This document shows positions 34,538-35,249 of a DNA stretch of 35,249 bases, in pieces. The DNA comes from Sedimentisphaerales bacterium (GTDB lineage: Bacteria; Planctomycetota; Phycisphaerae; Sedimentisphaerales; Anaerobacaceae): the NCBI GenBank assembly GCA_028282745.1, contig JANQHJ010000013.1:1-35249 (forward strand), in the 5' to 3' direction. Each line of letters begins with the position of its first letter. Positions within the stretch are counted from its first letter, which is position 1. The notes beneath the pieces were generated by a model. It saw only the letters and a program-made list of their open reading frames with translations, was not told the origin of the DNA and made no database searches. Made by a program: the position numbers and the translations under genes.

Positions 34538-35149
34538 TTACTCTTTCGCTATCTTTTCCTTGATAGTATCGCTGAACATGTCTTGGATTTCTTTAGCATT
34601 TTTTTCGGGTGTAACATCATCACAAAATTTTTGCCATTCAAGCATTCCAATTAAGACAAAAAACATAAGCTTTGCTGTCCTTGTGGTGTCCATCTTATGA
34701 TATTCGTTATTTTCTATACCGCTATCTAAAATTGATTTAAGGCAGTTAATCCCACGCTTAAAACACATATCTTCTTCGGTATGGGCATGCTTTATGACAC
34801 CAAGGTCTTTCGCTGCATCAAAAACGACATGATATTCTTCGAACATCTTAAATACATCTAAAACTAATATTAAAAGCCTTGCTTTTGCAGTTTTATCTAA
34901 AACAGCGTTTTGTTCCATTTTAGAAAGGAAAATTTCATCAACGGTCTCGCATACAAACAGCATTAACTGATTTTTGTTTTGGAAGTAATTATAAAGTGTA
35001 CCGGTTGCAATACCTGCTTTTTGAGCAATTGTCTGCATCTTAAGGGCATCTATTCCATCGTCTTTGATAACTTCCAGGGCAGCTTGGCAAATCGCATCCT
35101 TTGCGGTTTTTTCCTTCACTTGTCTTTGTTTTTCAGCAAAATCAACCAT
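34538..35149 (-). CDS. TetR/AcrR-family repressor of the efflux operon
   Basis: A 203-residue regulator. The N-terminal DNA-binding domain has the TetR helix-turn-helix: AICQAALEVIKDDGIDALKM, then TIAQKAGIATGTLYNYFQNK. The C-terminal ~140 residues are the helical ligand-binding and dimer domain, too variable to assign a ligand. GGAGAG lies 6 bases before the ATG. It is the first gene of the efflux operon (2-base gap), so it probably represses itself and the pump genes and is released by a pump substrate. Candidate operator palindromes lie just upstream (35173-35239). Confidence 0.9.
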   Translation of the reverse strand: MVDFAEKQRQVKEKTAKDAICQAALEVIKDDGIDALKMQTIAQKAGIATGTLYNYFQNKNQLMLFVCETVDEIFLSKMEQNAVLDKTAKARLLILVLDVFKMFEEYHVVFDAAKDLGVIKHAHTEEDMCFKRGINCLKSILDSGIENNEYHKMDTTRTAKLMFFVLIGMLEWQKFCDDVTPEKNAKEIQDMFSDTIKEKIAKE

Positions 35150-35172
35150 TACAACTCTCCAATGAATAAGAA

Positions 35173-35239
35173 TTCACTAAAAAAGAACATGTATTCACAT
35201 TAATGAATTAGCATTCACATGTCAAATGTTTTTAGTGAA
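35173..35239. promoter_or_regulatory. Nested inverted repeats upstream of tetR (candidate operator)
   Basis: An outer perfect 11-bp inverted repeat TTCACTAAAAA (35173-35183) and TTTTTAGTGAA (35229-35239) encloses an inner ATTCA-N6-TGAAT palindrome (35193-35208) and two ACATGT hexamers (35187-35192 and 35217-35222). ATTCAC occurs three times. It lies 24-90 bases upstream of the tetR ATG, where a TetR-type repressor would block its own promoter. Confidence 0.6.
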
Positions 35240-35249
35240 ATTTTTACAA

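Overview
The window looks like a piece of a Planctomycetota chromosome, probably class Phycisphaerae. This is inferred from gene content, not from a marker gene. The clues are two ECF sigma factors of the Rhodopirellula/Verrucomicrobium type, each paired with a FecR-like membrane protein carrying a carbohydrate-binding-type C-terminus; large secreted proteins with LamG, Ig-like and dockerin-like parts; a PEP-CTERM protein; and a prepilin with the H-X9-DG motif. I see no rRNA, tRNA, CRISPR array, transposase or phage gene.

Layout. (1) 1-2636, minus strand: ECF sigma factor, FecR-like protein with an NPCBM-like domain, then the start of a secreted protein cut by the window edge. (2) 3182-11658: a PAS-AraC regulator divergent from a tightly packed operon that encodes a complete trans-4-hydroxy-L-proline catabolic route. 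Its steps are 2-epimerase, three-subunit D-hydroxyproline dehydrogenase, aldehyde (alpha-ketoglutarate semialdehyde) dehydrogenase and a DapA-family deaminase, ending in 2-oxoglutarate. The last gene is a secreted metallopeptidase-like protein made of two homologous halves, the second with a broken active site. (3) 11674-21112, minus strand: a second ECF sigma/FecR pair (this FecR ends in LamG), followed by three related secreted surface proteins, an H-X9-DG prepilin and a decayed copy of that prepilin. (4) 21686-28324, minus strand: a type IV pilus/type II secretion-like cluster in the order pilM, pilN, pilO, a PilP/GspC-like gene, pilT, pilC and two minor pseudopilins. No extension ATPase, secretin or prepilin peptidase lies in the window. 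(5) 28758-35149, minus strand: a TetR-regulated tripartite RND efflux operon in the order tetR, outer-membrane factor, adaptor, pump.

How the parts fit. Regions 1 and 3 repeat one plan: a sigma factor, a trans-membrane anti-sigma/sensor with a sugar-binding-like outer domain, a leader of a few hundred bases, then secreted proteins. This suggests glycan-responsive control of surface proteins. Region 2 suggests use of hydroxyproline-rich protein such as collagen or plant/algal cell-wall glycoprotein, with the secreted peptidase-like protein as a possible first step. Both are inferences from gene order and domain content.

The most interesting unexplained items are the duplicated peptidase with one degenerate half, the shared surface module carried by proteins with different C-terminal fates, the long leader after the second FecR gene with two mutually exclusive hairpins and ribosome-binding sites lacking genes, and a nested inverted repeat upstream of tetR.
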